Part shown: positions 15,818 through 24,939 of the stretch, piece by piece
Layout: each line of letters opens with the position of its first letter
How positions within the stretch are numbered: the stretch's first letter is position 1
Source of the DNA: Actinomycetes bacterium
GTDB taxonomy: Bacteria > Planctomycetota > Phycisphaerae > JAACET01
Assembly (NCBI GenBank): GCA_030614915.1
Contig: JAUXAG010000010.1
Span: forward strand, 36,580-100,579
Direction of reading: 5' to 3'
Length of the DNA: 64,000 bases
The notes under the pieces: generated by a model
The model's input: the letters and a program-made list of their open reading frames with translations, nothing else
What the model was told of the DNA's origin: nothing
Databases searched by the model: none
Program-made: the position numbers and the translations under genes

Positions 15818-18307
15818 ATGGAAAATCAATCTTTGATGGTATCAGGCAAACATAGCAAATATTTCGCCGTTCTGGCTCTGCTGCTAGTGGTGATCATTGC
15901 AGCTGGGGTAGGGTTGCTGCGGCGATTCGTATGGCCTGCACATGGTATAGATCACATCATCCTGATCAGCATTGACACTTGCCGCGCCGACTATCTGAGC
16001 TGCTACGGCTATAGCCAGCAGACCACCCCAAACATCGATGCTGTCGCCGAAGAAGGGGTTCTCTTCGAGAATACAATCTCTTCAGCCGCTACGACCTTGC
16101 CGGCCCATAGCTCCATGCTGACCGGCACGATCCCGCCCTATCACGGTGTCCATAACAACGTTGACTATCAACTGTCGAAGTCCAATCTGACCCTGGCGGA
16201 GATTTTGGGGGCCAATGGATTTAAGACAGCCGCTATTATAAGCTCTTTTGTCCTCGACTCCAAGTTCGGCATCAATCAGGGCTTTGATACCTATAATGAC
16301 AAGTTTGAAAAAGCTCGTGTGGTCCTTAATATCAGCGAGCGCCAGGGCGGGGAGGCTACAAGGTTTGCACTCGAATGGTTGGAAAAACAAAAAGGCGAAA
16401 AGTCTTTTCTCTTCTTACACTATTATGATCCCCACCACGATTATGTCCCTCCTGAACCATTTGCCTCGCGATTTCCGGACAGTCCCTACGCCGGCGAAAT
16501 CGCCTATACCGACCACTGCATCGGCCAGGTCCTGGATAAACTCAAGAAGCTCGGTCTCTATGATTCGAGTCTTATCATAATAACCGGTGACCACGGGGAG
16601 ATGCTGGGCGAACACGGCGAAAACACTCACGGCTATTTTATTTATCAGAGCGCCATAAGAGTTCCCTTAATTTTCAAATTGCCCAGAAGCCGTGAATCTC
16701 AAAGAATTAGCGAGCTTGTTGGTTTGGTTGATATCGTACCTACCATTTGCAGTATGCTGGGGATTACAGTGCCGCAGCATGTTCAGGGGCGGGATCTGTC
16801 GCCCTATTTTAGTGGGGAATCTCCAACCGGTGCAGATCGGTATCTGTACTGCGAAACCGCAGAGCCGCTGAAATTCGACGCCAATTCCCTGCGGGGCATC
16901 GTAACCGACCGCTTCAAGTACATCCAGACTACTCGGCCGGAACTGTACGATCTTATCGACGACCCGGCTGAATCCAATAACCTTGTTGAAGCTCAGCCAC
17001 AGCAGGCCAGAATTTTGAAAGCCACACTGGTGGAGTTATTGGAGCAGTGTGTCCGCGAAGATGCCACAGACAGTAGGATAACATTGGACACGCAGGCCCT
17101 CAAACGCCTCGAATCCATCGGTTATCTCCGCGGTAGGACAACCGAGCCGTTCAAGTTCGATCAAAGCAAGAAAGACCCCAAGGATTTGATCAAGTTTGCC
17201 ATATGTTTCGAAGGTGGGATGAGACTTTCTCACCAACGCAAGTACGACCAGGCAATCCTCGCTTATGATAAAGCCATTGAGCTGAATCCGACATTTGCCC
17301 TATCCTACAACAGCCGGGCGATCGCGTATTGGGAAGAAGGCGATTATGATCGGGCCCTGCGCGATTTCGACAAGGCTATCAAACTGGATCCTGAATATTC
17401 CCAAGCCTACCACGATCGGGGATTCAGGTATATGATCAGGGGCGATCTTGACCGGGCTATCCGTGACTTCGACCAGGCCATCGAGCTGAATCCTGCAAAC
17501 GCCGACGTCTACAATAACCGGGGGCTCGCGTACTTTAGCAAGGGCGACTATGACCGGGCCATCCGGGATTTCGATCAGGCCATCGCACTAAGCCCCGAAT
17601 ATACCGAAGTATACAACAATCGGGCGCAGTTGTATTTGAGAAAAGGCAAGCATGACCTGGCTATCCGTGATTACGACCAGGCCATCAAACTGAATCCGAA
17701 AGGTGCCCAGCTCTACATCAACCGTGGACAGGTATACTATGGCATGGGCGAGCAGGATCAGGCCATCCGCGATTTTGACCAGGCCATCGAGTTGAATCCC
17801 AGCTTTGCCATAGCCTATCAAAGCCGGGGGCTCGCCTATCAAAGCAAGGGTGACAATGAGCTGGCTATACGCGATTTCGGCAAGGCCATCGAGCTGAATC
17901 CCGCAGATGCCCTGAGCCACAAGGCCATCGGCCAGGCGTTAATGGGCTTGGGCAGGGCTAAAGAGGCTACCAAGCACTACCGCCGGGCATTAGAGCTGCG
18001 TGGCGACTGGCCGGAGGTACTAAATGACTTGGCTTGGATACTGGCTACGCACGAGGACCCTGAACTTCGTAATGGGGCTGAAGCTCTTCGCCTTGCAGAA
18101 CGAGCCTGCCAACTGCAAAACTACAAAGTTCCTGCAGTTCTGGATACTTTGGCGGCCGCGTACGCGGAAGCAGGCCATTTCGACCAGGCGGTCCAGACTG
18201 CCCAAAGGGCCCTTCAACTTGCCTTGGTTACCGGAAAGGTAGTACTGGCAAAGAATATACAAAACCGCTTGGAGCTCTATCGGGCCAAGCGTCCGTATCG
18301 CGAGTAG
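15818..18307 (+). CDS. membrane-anchored sulfatase-like hydrolase fused to TPR repeats
   Basis: 829 residues. After an N-terminal membrane helix (~17-36) comes an alkaline-phosphatase-superfamily domain (~45-440): metal Asp in 'LISIDTCRADYL' (~51), nucleophile region TTLPAHSSML (~92) and metal site GDHGEMLGEHG (~257). The nucleophile position carries Thr, not the Cys or Ser that is converted to formylglycine in true sulfatases, so phosphatase, phosphodiesterase or transferase activity is more likely. From ~465 to ~735 run seven to eight 34-residue TPRs with very similar 'AIRDFDQAIELNP' repeats. The start has no clear ribosome site; ATG at 15836 is possible. Confidence 0.85.
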   Translation: MENQSLMVSGKHSKYFAVLALLLVVIIAAGVGLLRRFVWPAHGIDHIILISIDTCRADYLSCYGYSQQTTPNIDAVAEEGVLFENTISSAATTLPAHSSMLTGTIPPYHGVHNNVDYQLSKSNLTLAEILGANGFKTAAIISSFVLDSKFGINQGFDTYNDKFEKARVVLNISERQGGEATRFALEWLEKQKGEKSFLFLHYYDPHHDYVPPEPFASRFPDSPYAGEIAYTDHCIGQVLDKLKKLGLYDSSLIIITGDHGEMLGEHGENTHGYFIYQSAIRVPLIFKLPRSRESQRISELVGLVDIVPTICSMLGITVPQHVQGRDLSPYFSGESPTGADRYLYCETAEPLKFDANSLRGIVTDRFKYIQTTRPELYDLIDDPAESNNLVEAQPQQARILKATLVELLEQCVREDATDSRITLDTQALKRLESIGYLRGRTTEPFKFDQSKKDPKDLIKFAICFEGGMRLSHQRKYDQAILAYDKAIELNPTFALSYNSRAIAYWEEGDYDRALRDFDKAIKLDPEYSQAYHDRGFRYMIRGDLDRAIRDFDQAIELNPANADVYNNRGLAYFSKGDYDRAIRDFDQAIALSPEYTEVYNNRAQLYLRKGKHDLAIRDYDQAIKLNPKGAQLYINRGQVYYGMGEQDQAIRDFDQAIELNPSFAIAYQSRGLAYQSKGDNELAIRDFGKAIELNPADALSHKAIGQALMGLGRAKEATKHYRRALELRGDWPEVLNDLAWILATHEDPELRNGAEALRLAERACQLQNYKVPAVLDTLAAAYAEAGHFDQAVQTAQRALQLALVTGKVVLAKNIQNRLELYRAKRPYRE

Positions 18308-18361
18308 TTCAGCCCCAGAGGATCTTAGTTGTTCTGCTAGCACCTAGCCGGGCTGGATATT

Positions 18362-18469
18362 GGAGAGGTGTCCGAGCGGCTTAAGCTGCACCCTTGGAAA
18401 GGGTGTGTGCGTGAGAGCGCACCGGGGGTTTGTCGCCAAAGGCGCAGCAAAGCTAGTCCCCCCTCTACG
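18362..18469 (+). tRNA. tRNA-Ser(GGA) with a foreign insertion in the T loop (probably damaged)
   Basis: The 5' part is a good tRNA-Ser: acceptor GGAGAGG, D arm, anticodon stem CACCC/GGGTG with loop TTGGAAA (anticodon GGA) and a long variable arm. The T stem GGGGG is then followed by TT and a 24-nt insert beginning TGTCGCCAAAGGCG and ending AAAGCT, then AGT, six C and TCTACG instead of the expected TTCGAAT, seven C and TCTCCG. The acceptor end has lost one C and carries an A mismatch. The insert is the right end of the palindromic element found after tRNA-Ser(CGA) at 46.8 kb. No CCA is encoded. Confidence 0.7.
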
Positions 18470-18494
18470 TTTTGAGCGATTTTATCGCTCAAAA
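18470..18494. repeat. perfect 10-bp stem-loop
   Basis: TTTTGAGCGA (18470-18479), a 5-nt loop and TCGCTCAAAA (18485-18494), immediately after the damaged tRNA-Ser. AT-ended arms give a U-tract-like flank on both strands, so it could act as a bidirectional terminator. Confidence 0.5.
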
Positions 18495-18682
18495 CAGAGC
18501 AGGTGAGCAGTAGAGCAGTAGAAAAACCAAAGAGCCGCTCACCTGCGGTCTACTTTCTACTGTCTCCTCTCTGCTGGTGAGATTCGATTCGCTCAAATTT
18601 CGATTATCGATTTTCAAATCGCCCCTGGCCTGGTAACGAAAAAACTGGCCAAAGCGTGTTCGCGGGCGGAGGAAACGACATG
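18495..18682. other. intergenic region with short inverted repeats
   Basis: No gene is supported. GAGCAGGTGAGCAGTAGA and the downstream GCTCACCTGC are partly complementary. CGATTATCGATTTTCAAATCG is self-complementary in part. Function unknown. Confidence 0.3.
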
Positions 18683-18715
18683 CTCCCAGGATAAACCTGG
18701 GGGCTAAACAAAGAG
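18683..18715 (-). repeat. terminator-like hairpin repeat (copy A), overlapping the end of mobA
   Basis: Minus-strand copy of the AGCCCCCAGG-TTTAT-CCTGGG hairpin family found throughout 33-44 kb. The leading CTCTTTGTTTAG encodes the last codons and the TAG stop of the mobA-like gene, so the repeat supplies both 3' end and probable terminator. Confidence 0.7.
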
Positions 18716-19321
18716 GTCTCGGGGGGTGTTTGCGTTTCGCCAGGCGAGTTGCAGATGTGGGGGTACGGTGAAGGTGCGGACCTTCGGATGAGAGGCGATG
18801 TCTCGCAGACGAAAATTGCCCCGGGCGGCCAACCGCTCGATCAATGGGCGAGAGCGAAAATCATAATGGGCCAAGAGGGGCTCGACGTAGTGCGAGCCGC
18901 CGAGGATGGGCAGGCTGGCCCAGATGCCGGGAGCCCGAGTAGAGAGCAGCCATTCCAGGGCAGCCGGGACCAGCTCCGGCAGGTCACAGGCAGCGACGAG
19001 CCAAGAAGCCCGCGGCCCCCAGCGCATCCCAGCCAATACGCCGGACATCGGGCCCTGGGCGTCGGCCACGTCGGCTAGGCGCTCGAAGCGGGCCAGGCTG
19101 TCGGCGATTTGGCCGGGGCCGCAGATGACCACGTTTGGGCCGACGACCTGCTCGAAACATTCGAGGGTTCGGGCCAACATGGTTTGCCCGTCCTTGGTGA
19201 GCAGATGCTTCGCTGTGCCCATGCGGGAGCTTTTACCCCCGATGAGGACGCAGCCGAAGACCGGCGTGCTCAGCCATCTTTCCCCCAGGTACTTCTTCAG
19301 GATGGGAAGCTTTTCCAGCAT
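18704..19321 (-). CDS. mobA: molybdenum cofactor guanylyltransferase (MobA-like)
   Basis: About 205 residues with the MobA nucleotidyltransferase motif 'GCVLIGGKSSRMGTAKH' near the N terminus, 'DAQGPMSGVLAGM' (~85) and the metal-binding 'ACDLP' (~108), ending in NANTPRDL. MobA adds GMP to molybdopterin to form the guanine dinucleotide cofactor of Mo/W enzymes. I chose the ATG at 19321 with AGGA upstream over the GTG at 19348. The final residues and stop codon fall inside a hairpin repeat. It stands alone, with no other cofactor gene in the window. Confidence 0.82.
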   Translation of the reverse strand: MLEKLPILKKYLGERWLSTPVFGCVLIGGKSSRMGTAKHLLTKDGQTMLARTLECFEQVVGPNVVICGPGQIADSLARFERLADVADAQGPMSGVLAGMRWGPRASWLVAACDLPELVPAALEWLLSTRAPGIWASLPILGGSHYVEPLLAHYDFRSRPLIERLAARGNFRLRDIASHPKVRTFTVPPHLQLAWRNANTPRDLFV

Positions 19322-19495
19322 CAGCCAGCTTGTCCTACGGTTGACCACAGCCCTGAACAGTTACTCTTCTGCCGGCAAGCATCATACCCCAATCCGCGGG
19401 CAGATGCAGGGGCGGGTTCGACCGCAAGAGTGTCCCCTCAAATACGTGGCGAAAACGCGGTTTCCGGCTAGGTAGGGTTTTCAACTCCAGCGATG

Positions 19496-20986
19496 TCACT
19501 TGGGCTTTTGCAGTTCTTTCTTTGGTTCAGCTTTCGGGGTATCTGCTGGCTTTCCTTCGGAACTCGGTTTGACCATCGGCTCTTCTATTGGACCAGCTTT
19601 GCAATAATCTAGCTTTAGGAAAAAGATAAACTCATCACCTTCAAGCCGGAAGGGTATTACCTCTGTGATCCTGCCGGAAAGGAGCATATCTGCACCAATC
19701 GTCGCACGCCCAAGAAACTCCCTGGAAGATTTGTTTACTCGAGCAAAGACTAAAATTCGGAAGTCGTCCACGGCCTGCCCAAAAATGTCAAAGGGATGAG
19801 ATGTTACTTGTTTTAGCTCTTTCACATACTGAGCCCGTTCAGACTTCAAACGATTCAACTTCCTCCGGCGTTCAGGGTTCCGCATTACGGTTCCACGCCA
19901 ATCCCTGGTTTGAAGAGGCTCCGTCCTGCGTACAGAATCGGCCCTGGACTCTATGCTCGCAATTCTATTGGTGATCCCAGCACGCTTCGCTTTGGCTCTT
20001 TCTTCATCAGCTGCAATTAAGCTTACTTCTAATTCCACATTTAGACCAATAATCCGTCGCCTTTTCAGCCATCTATTCCATTCGGTCAGGGACACTTCCC
20101 TTTGTAGTGGAGTCGACAATTCGCTATTCAGCTTCAGAGCGTTAGCTTTCTGAAGCATACTTTCGTATAGTCCTTCCTGTGCCCCTCTACGCTTAGCTCC
20201 GGTACCAATATAGATCTGATTTGGTTTTATTTCCCTCCAGCCGGACATAGACAGGCTCCTGCCTAGAGCAGGCAAATCCTGAACGACACCCTTGGCCAGA
20301 CCGCAATCTACGGCCTCGTTTGCGGTCAGGGTGAGAACCCGCCCCTTTGCTTTGAGAATTTTCCCTTGTCCATCCCTTTCCAGCACTATCCGCCCATCCT
20401 CTTTTCGCATGGTCAAGGCGAAATCCGGGTCACTCATAGCGTCGGCAAGTATGCTAGGGTGCCCCCCGTGTTGCGCAGCTTTGCGGTCGACCGCCCGAGA
20501 AACTGATTGGTGCTTCTCCAGGAAGTACTCAGGGATTGGCTCCGGCATTCCTGTAGGCCCAGAAAAATACAACACTGTTGCTCCTATCGTGGCGGTATCC
20601 GTCATATAGATTTCAGGACAAGTGAGAGTAATACCTGCTCCAGCTGACATAGCTTTTTGCACAAAAGCAACGAAGCGAAGACTCTTGGCCTTAATAATTA
20701 GGTCTATTATTTCTTCCGCTGCGTTGGCTCCCCCTCCAGGCGTATCCAAATCCAAGACTACCACGGTTGGTTCCAATTCGGCGGCCTGTTTTAGAAGGGT
20801 CTTTACACGAGCAGTTGTGAACCGCCCAATCGACCCCTTGATCGGAATGCGAAAGTATGTGGCTTTCTTGGATTCGCCCGAAGCTGGTTTAGGCTGAGCA
20901 GGCAGTTCGCCTGAATCTTTGCCAATGGCATAAGTGCAGAAAAAAACCACAAATACGTAAAAGAATACGGCGACAGCACGGCGCAT
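19496..20986 (-). CDS. exported ClpP-like serine protease, NfeD N-terminal type
   Basis: 496 residues with an N-terminal signal sequence (~1-21). Residues ~43-250 form a ClpP/crotonase-like fold: 'VVVLDLDTPGGGANAAEEII' (~75) and the catalytic Ser114 in KAMSAGAGIT, with 'TDTATIGA' following, as in the N-terminal domain of long NfeD proteins that cleave membrane substrates. The C-terminal half is charged and coiled-coil rich, followed by a segment with 'EGDEFIFFLKL'. The usual NfeD membrane helices and OB domain are not evident, so it is an atypical soluble or periplasmic version. Confidence 0.75.
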   Translation of the reverse strand: MRRAVAVFFYVFVVFFCTYAIGKDSGELPAQPKPASGESKKATYFRIPIKGSIGRFTTARVKTLLKQAAELEPTVVVLDLDTPGGGANAAEEIIDLIIKAKSLRFVAFVQKAMSAGAGITLTCPEIYMTDTATIGATVLYFSGPTGMPEPIPEYFLEKHQSVSRAVDRKAAQHGGHPSILADAMSDPDFALTMRKEDGRIVLERDGQGKILKAKGRVLTLTANEAVDCGLAKGVVQDLPALGRSLSMSGWREIKPNQIYIGTGAKRRGAQEGLYESMLQKANALKLNSELSTPLQREVSLTEWNRWLKRRRIIGLNVELEVSLIAADEERAKAKRAGITNRIASIESRADSVRRTEPLQTRDWRGTVMRNPERRRKLNRLKSERAQYVKELKQVTSHPFDIFGQAVDDFRILVFARVNKSSREFLGRATIGADMLLSGRITEVIPFRLEGDEFIFFLKLDYCKAGPIEEPMVKPSSEGKPADTPKAEPKKELQKPK

Positions 20987-21149
20987 TAGCCTACCCCCTT
21001 TCTTGATCGAGATCGAAGAACACTGGAACTGGTGGTCCTATTATACAACAAGCCGTCGGAATGCTAATAAGAAAAACAGCCAAATAGCGATGGTTCTGCC
21101 AGAATCCGCAGGCAGATGTAGGGCATCGGTGCGAGATCGTTGGGGGCAA

Positions 21150-23579
21150 TCAATCCTGAGGATAGATGATAATCCGGTCGTGGACCACGAGAATAATGTC
21201 GTTTTTCCCGTCGGCGGTTACATCACCAAGGCAAACAATTCTGGGTTCGCGGCTTTCGGATCGGCGCTGGCCCGCACGGGGCTCTTCAAAGGCCTTAAAC
21301 TTACTGGCGGAAGTCAACTCGCCCGCGCTGTCGAAGGCCAGTATCTCCAGGCGATTGTGGGCCTGGTCGATCACGACAATCTCCGGCAGGTCGTCATCAT
21401 TGACGTCCCCGACGGCCATGGCCCCATAGCGGACGTTCTTGATGTCGGACTCGAATGAACCGAGCTTCTGGAGCAGATGGGTTTGGCCGGCGACCGGCAG
21501 CAGAATCATCTTATGCGTTCCGGCCAGCAGGATGCTCAGCGGCGATGGGCCGCCGAAATTTCCGGTGAGCATTTTTTTGGCCGAGACGGAGCCGATCTTG
21601 ATGTCCCGGTCGGTGCGATATGTGCCGTCGGGCTGCTGAGTGAGGATTTCGAGCTTTCCGCGGGCAGCATCATAGACCACAATGGCCAGGGCCTCATCGC
21701 CGGGCAGCAGGGCGGCGACGGCTGCGGTGAGGTTACTCTGCCGGTCGGAAGCTTGATACTGATCCACGACCTGCCAGCCCTTGGCCGGGTCGAAGACGAC
21801 GGCTCGGGCAAAGTTCTTCTTGGCCAGCAGCACGGCCGTGCCGCCTTCGGGGCCCAGGGGCCCCAGCGACAGCGAGCTGGGCTGGATGTCGGCGACGAGT
21901 CCTGAATAGATATCGGGCTTGGTGACCTGCGTAAATTCGCCCGGTTGGCTCTGGCTCAGCAGCAGCAGCGGCCCATAAGGTCGAAGGACCATCACGTCCG
22001 GCCGAGAGTCGTGGTCGATGTCCCCGGCACGCAGGTCCTGAGGCTTGTCCTTGAGCTCGGTCAGTTCGAGCTCGGGTCCGGGCTGGGCGTTGTCGCGGCC
22101 GACGCTGAGCACGGTCCGCAGGAAATACTTCTTTTCCTTTTTCTGGCGAGCAACGTAGAGCAGGTCGAGCTGACCGTCGGCGTTGATGTCGGCCAGGTCC
22201 ATGGCCAAGGGTTCGTCGGAGATGGTTACAGACTCAGGAAAGCTCAGTCTGCCGTCGGTCATTCGGCTGATGGCGATAATTTTTTCCTCGATGCTCAGGG
22301 CGATGATGGCCTGTTTGCCGGACCCGTCCAGATCGCCCCCAACGAGCTTGCGCATGTCGGTCAGGCCGGGGAAACGCCCCGGGCCAGTCAGGCCCGCAAC
22401 AGCAGCACCGCGGAAGAGTAGAAACTCAGCCCGTGAGGGGTCAGAGACGACCACGTCCAAAAGTCCGTCGCCGTCAACGTCGGCGGCCACAATGTCGCGA
22501 TTTTCAGGCGATTCGGTGGCCGGCAGTGGATAGGTGAAAACGGGAAACTCTTCTCGCCGGGTGTTCGGGGCTAAGCTAGATATCTGGATGCGACCACTGA
22601 GGCGGTTGACGCAGAGGAAATAGCTGCGGGGCGTCTGTCCCAGCTGGGCCATCTCCAGGACCCGCCAGATGGGCAGGTCGTAGCGGACCTCCGGGCCGAG
22701 CTTGCCGCTATTGCTCTGATAGCGCAGGCGCACGGGGAATTCCTCCTCAGCGGTGATGACGACCAGGTCCAGGCGCTTATCGCCGTTGACGTCGGCGATG
22801 TGCAGCTGTTTAAGTTTTTGGCCGGCGGAGTAGAACTTTTCCGGTTGAGCGAGTGTGCCGTCGGGTTTTTGCATCAGGACAAAGGTTCCTTCGCCGGCCA
22901 ACAAGGCCAGGTCCGCCCGGCCATCGGAATTCAGATCACCGGCGGCCAAGGCCCGGCTGGTGGAAAGACCTTCGCGAATGTCGATCTTCTTGGCCGGCAT
23001 CCAGAGCGGTTCGGCTGGGCCGCTCGGCCTTTTGTCTTCCGGCTCTGCTCCTTCGGCTTCTTCGGCGGGCGGGGGCTTGGGCTCATCCTGCAAGACGACA
23101 CGCAGGGCGTCCTTGGCATAAAAGGCCAGGTCCAGGCGGGTATCAGCGTTGAGGTCGGTCACTACCAGGCTGGTGGCCTCGACGTCGAGGTCGTAGCTGA
23201 AACGCTTGAAACGCCAGGTCTTCTCACGGCCAAGAATGTCGTTCACGTCTTCGTCGAGGATGTCGATGGGAACGTATTCGCCCGGATCGAAATCCTTCTT
23301 TTGCAGCAGCAGATCGATCCTGGCCTTGCGGTTATTAATGAAAACCAGATCGTTGAGTCCGTCGGCGTTAACGTCAGCGATAATCGGCTCGCCGAGTTTC
23401 CACTGCAGCTTGAGGATTTCCATTGGGCCAAACCCATAATACTGGGCAAAGCGGCTGGGCTTGGCCTCGATTGCTGTTTTGTCCTGCTCCGCCTCGGCCA
23501 AAGCGCTCTGCAGACTCAGCAAGCAGAAAGCAAACGCACAAATCCATCTGATGCCTGAAGTTTTCACCGTGGCGCTCAT
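21150..23579 (-). CDS. secreted FG-GAP/VCBS-repeat protein
   Basis: About 809 residues with a signal peptide ending in LQSALAEA. It is made of many repeats with Asp-rich calcium loops such as 'ADVNADGLNDLVF', 'DLNSDGRADLAL' and 'VNGDKRLDLVV', spaced ~50-60 residues as in a multi-bladed beta-propeller. These proteins are exported and usually mediate binding or adhesion. The frame is open to 23618 but the ATG at 23579 has GGAGAG upstream and begins the signal peptide. The promoter, ribosome-site region and signal peptide are a duplicate of those of the next gene upstream. Confidence 0.83.
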   Translation of the reverse strand: MSATVKTSGIRWICAFAFCLLSLQSALAEAEQDKTAIEAKPSRFAQYYGFGPMEILKLQWKLGEPIIADVNADGLNDLVFINNRKARIDLLLQKKDFDPGEYVPIDILDEDVNDILGREKTWRFKRFSYDLDVEATSLVVTDLNADTRLDLAFYAKDALRVVLQDEPKPPPAEEAEGAEPEDKRPSGPAEPLWMPAKKIDIREGLSTSRALAAGDLNSDGRADLALLAGEGTFVLMQKPDGTLAQPEKFYSAGQKLKQLHIADVNGDKRLDLVVITAEEEFPVRLRYQSNSGKLGPEVRYDLPIWRVLEMAQLGQTPRSYFLCVNRLSGRIQISSLAPNTRREEFPVFTYPLPATESPENRDIVAADVDGDGLLDVVVSDPSRAEFLLFRGAAVAGLTGPGRFPGLTDMRKLVGGDLDGSGKQAIIALSIEEKIIAISRMTDGRLSFPESVTISDEPLAMDLADINADGQLDLLYVARQKKEKKYFLRTVLSVGRDNAQPGPELELTELKDKPQDLRAGDIDHDSRPDVMVLRPYGPLLLLSQSQPGEFTQVTKPDIYSGLVADIQPSSLSLGPLGPEGGTAVLLAKKNFARAVVFDPAKGWQVVDQYQASDRQSNLTAAVAALLPGDEALAIVVYDAARGKLEILTQQPDGTYRTDRDIKIGSVSAKKMLTGNFGGPSPLSILLAGTHKMILLPVAGQTHLLQKLGSFESDIKNVRYGAMAVGDVNDDDLPEIVVIDQAHNRLEILAFDSAGELTSASKFKAFEEPRAGQRRSESREPRIVCLGDVTADGKNDIILVVHDRIIIYPQD

Positions 23580-23690
23580 GCTTATCTCTCCAATAATAGA
23601 TTGTCCTCGAAGCCTCATCGGCCAAGCATATAATATTCTCTTGTATGGCTAAACGCAAATATCCATAATTTAATACGGAATATCTCAGTG
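23492..23690 (-). repeat. duplicated promoter/signal-peptide cassette, copy 1
   Basis: This ~200-bp segment, covering promoter, leader and the signal-peptide codons ('LLSLQSALAE'), is clearly homologous to 24773-24972. The two genes carrying it encode unrelated mature proteins. Similarity stops at the end of the signal peptide. Confidence 0.75.
23630..23658 (-). promoter_or_regulatory. promoter of the VCBS-repeat gene
   Basis: On the minus strand TTGCGT (23658-23653), 17 bp and TATTAT (23635-23630). The same arrangement is conserved in the second cassette copy at 24911-24939, which supports it as a real promoter. Confidence 0.6.
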
Positions 23691-23765
23691 GAGCCCTTTT
23701 AGGAAGGTAGGCTGTCACAGCCTAGGAGCCGGGTGGGGATGCAGTTGGACTTCCTTTATCAGATC

Positions 23766-24860
23766 TTATTCCTTGCTGATCTTGAGGGGCTTAGCTTTTG
23801 GCGAAGGAGCGGGATCACGGCTAACCTCTAAGACCACGCGGCCATTCTTGTCCACAACTTTGCCGTCTTGCCATAAGGGCCTCAAATTGTACTTAACACC
23901 TTTGATACCGGAAATATAAACTTTCGTCCCATTTACTATGTCATCCGGAAGAAAAGGACCTAACGCTTCTTGATCAGGATTCAAGGTTATTTCAGTTCGC
24001 TTGATATGGGATATGGAATCTATGTACTTTCCATTTGTCGAGCGCCTTTTAATCTCATATACCCCTTCCACAGGGAGCCATATATCATCTACTAGCTTGA
24101 AACGAACGTTCTTTAGGGAAACCCGCATAGTTGATCCTTTTGGCTGGGGGCCACGATCAGTAAACAAATCCCCTCCTGTTTTTACAACTTCCATTTTAGC
24201 GATATTATATCCGTGCTGTGGGTCTAACCAAACGGTATATTTACCATGCTTTGTTAGCGCGCCGATAACATAACATTTGGAGCTGTTGACTACTTGCATC
24301 CTGTTTCGCACAGATATGCTATCAGACCGACGAAGAGTAGCATCCACCCGTTCACTTCCACCTTCGGCTGCGCGAGGACCACCAGTAACAAATCCACCGA
24401 GGGCATCTGAGGTGACCGGATCTTTGTTTCTGTTAGCGTCTTTCTCCCTGAAAAGGAAAAGTAAACCGGGATCATCTTCTGATTTCGACGAGTACTGGTA
24501 AAAAGAATTGCCATCCCACAGGCGGCTCACATGCTTGGGCCTGTTCTTTGGTACAGAGGACCTCGCGAACTTCCCCCACATTTTGGTTCGCTTTCTGATG
24601 CGCTCGCCGTCATAATGTGTTTCAGAAACTTCATAACGTGTCCTCGTTCCTTTTAGAAATCCGTGGTTAGCCCGTATTACGACTGTACGTTCCTCCTTGA
24701 TAACGAAAGATTTTTGAAGTTTATCCTGTGTCTGTGCATATTTGTCCAGCAGTTCTGAAACGCTGGGGCCTTCCTCGGCCAAAGCGCTCTGCAGACTCAG
24801 CAAGCATAGAGCAATCGTAGAAATCCATCTGATAGGTGAAGGTTTTGGCGTGGCGGTCAT
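23766..24860 (-). CDS. exported LolA-like/outer-membrane lipoprotein-sorting-type protein
   Basis: About 364 residues. A signal peptide ends in LQSALAEE. The mature part opens with 'VSELLDKYAQTQDKLQKSF' and has a long antiparallel-beta pattern with WDGNSFYQY, 'VWLDPQHGYNIAKMEV' and 'DDIWLPVEGVYEIKR', typical of half-barrel LolA/LppX-like proteins that carry lipids or lipoproteins. The ATG at 24860 has GGAGGG upstream and is preferred over the longer frame. Exact family uncertain. Confidence 0.62.
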   Translation of the reverse strand: MTATPKPSPIRWISTIALCLLSLQSALAEEGPSVSELLDKYAQTQDKLQKSFVIKEERTVVIRANHGFLKGTRTRYEVSETHYDGERIRKRTKMWGKFARSSVPKNRPKHVSRLWDGNSFYQYSSKSEDDPGLLFLFREKDANRNKDPVTSDALGGFVTGGPRAAEGGSERVDATLRRSDSISVRNRMQVVNSSKCYVIGALTKHGKYTVWLDPQHGYNIAKMEVVKTGGDLFTDRGPQPKGSTMRVSLKNVRFKLVDDIWLPVEGVYEIKRRSTNGKYIDSISHIKRTEITLNPDQEALGPFLPDDIVNGTKVYISGIKGVKYNLRPLWQDGKVVDKNGRVVLEVSRDPAPSPKAKPLKISKE

Positions 24861-24910
24861 GCGTATCCCTCCAGAAAATAACTGCCGTGCAAGCCTCATC
24901 GGCCGAGCAT

Positions 24911-24939
24911 ATAATATTCTCTTGTATGGCTAAACGCAA
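24911..24939 (-). promoter_or_regulatory. promoter of the LolA-like gene
   Basis: Minus strand TTGCGT (24939-24934), 17 bp, TATTAT (24916-24911). It overlaps the plus-strand promoter of the protease gene, so the two must compete for polymerase. Confidence 0.6.

Noticed and set aside
18704..19321. Functional coupling of MobA to the tungsten oxidoreductase at 54-56 kb
   Set aside because: AOR-type enzymes use a bis-pterin cofactor without the nucleotide that MobA adds, and the genes are 35 kb apart.
22800..23558. 252-residue plus-strand ORF
   Set aside because: It is antisense to the VCBS-repeat protein, whose repeats and signal peptide are clear; no ribosome site.
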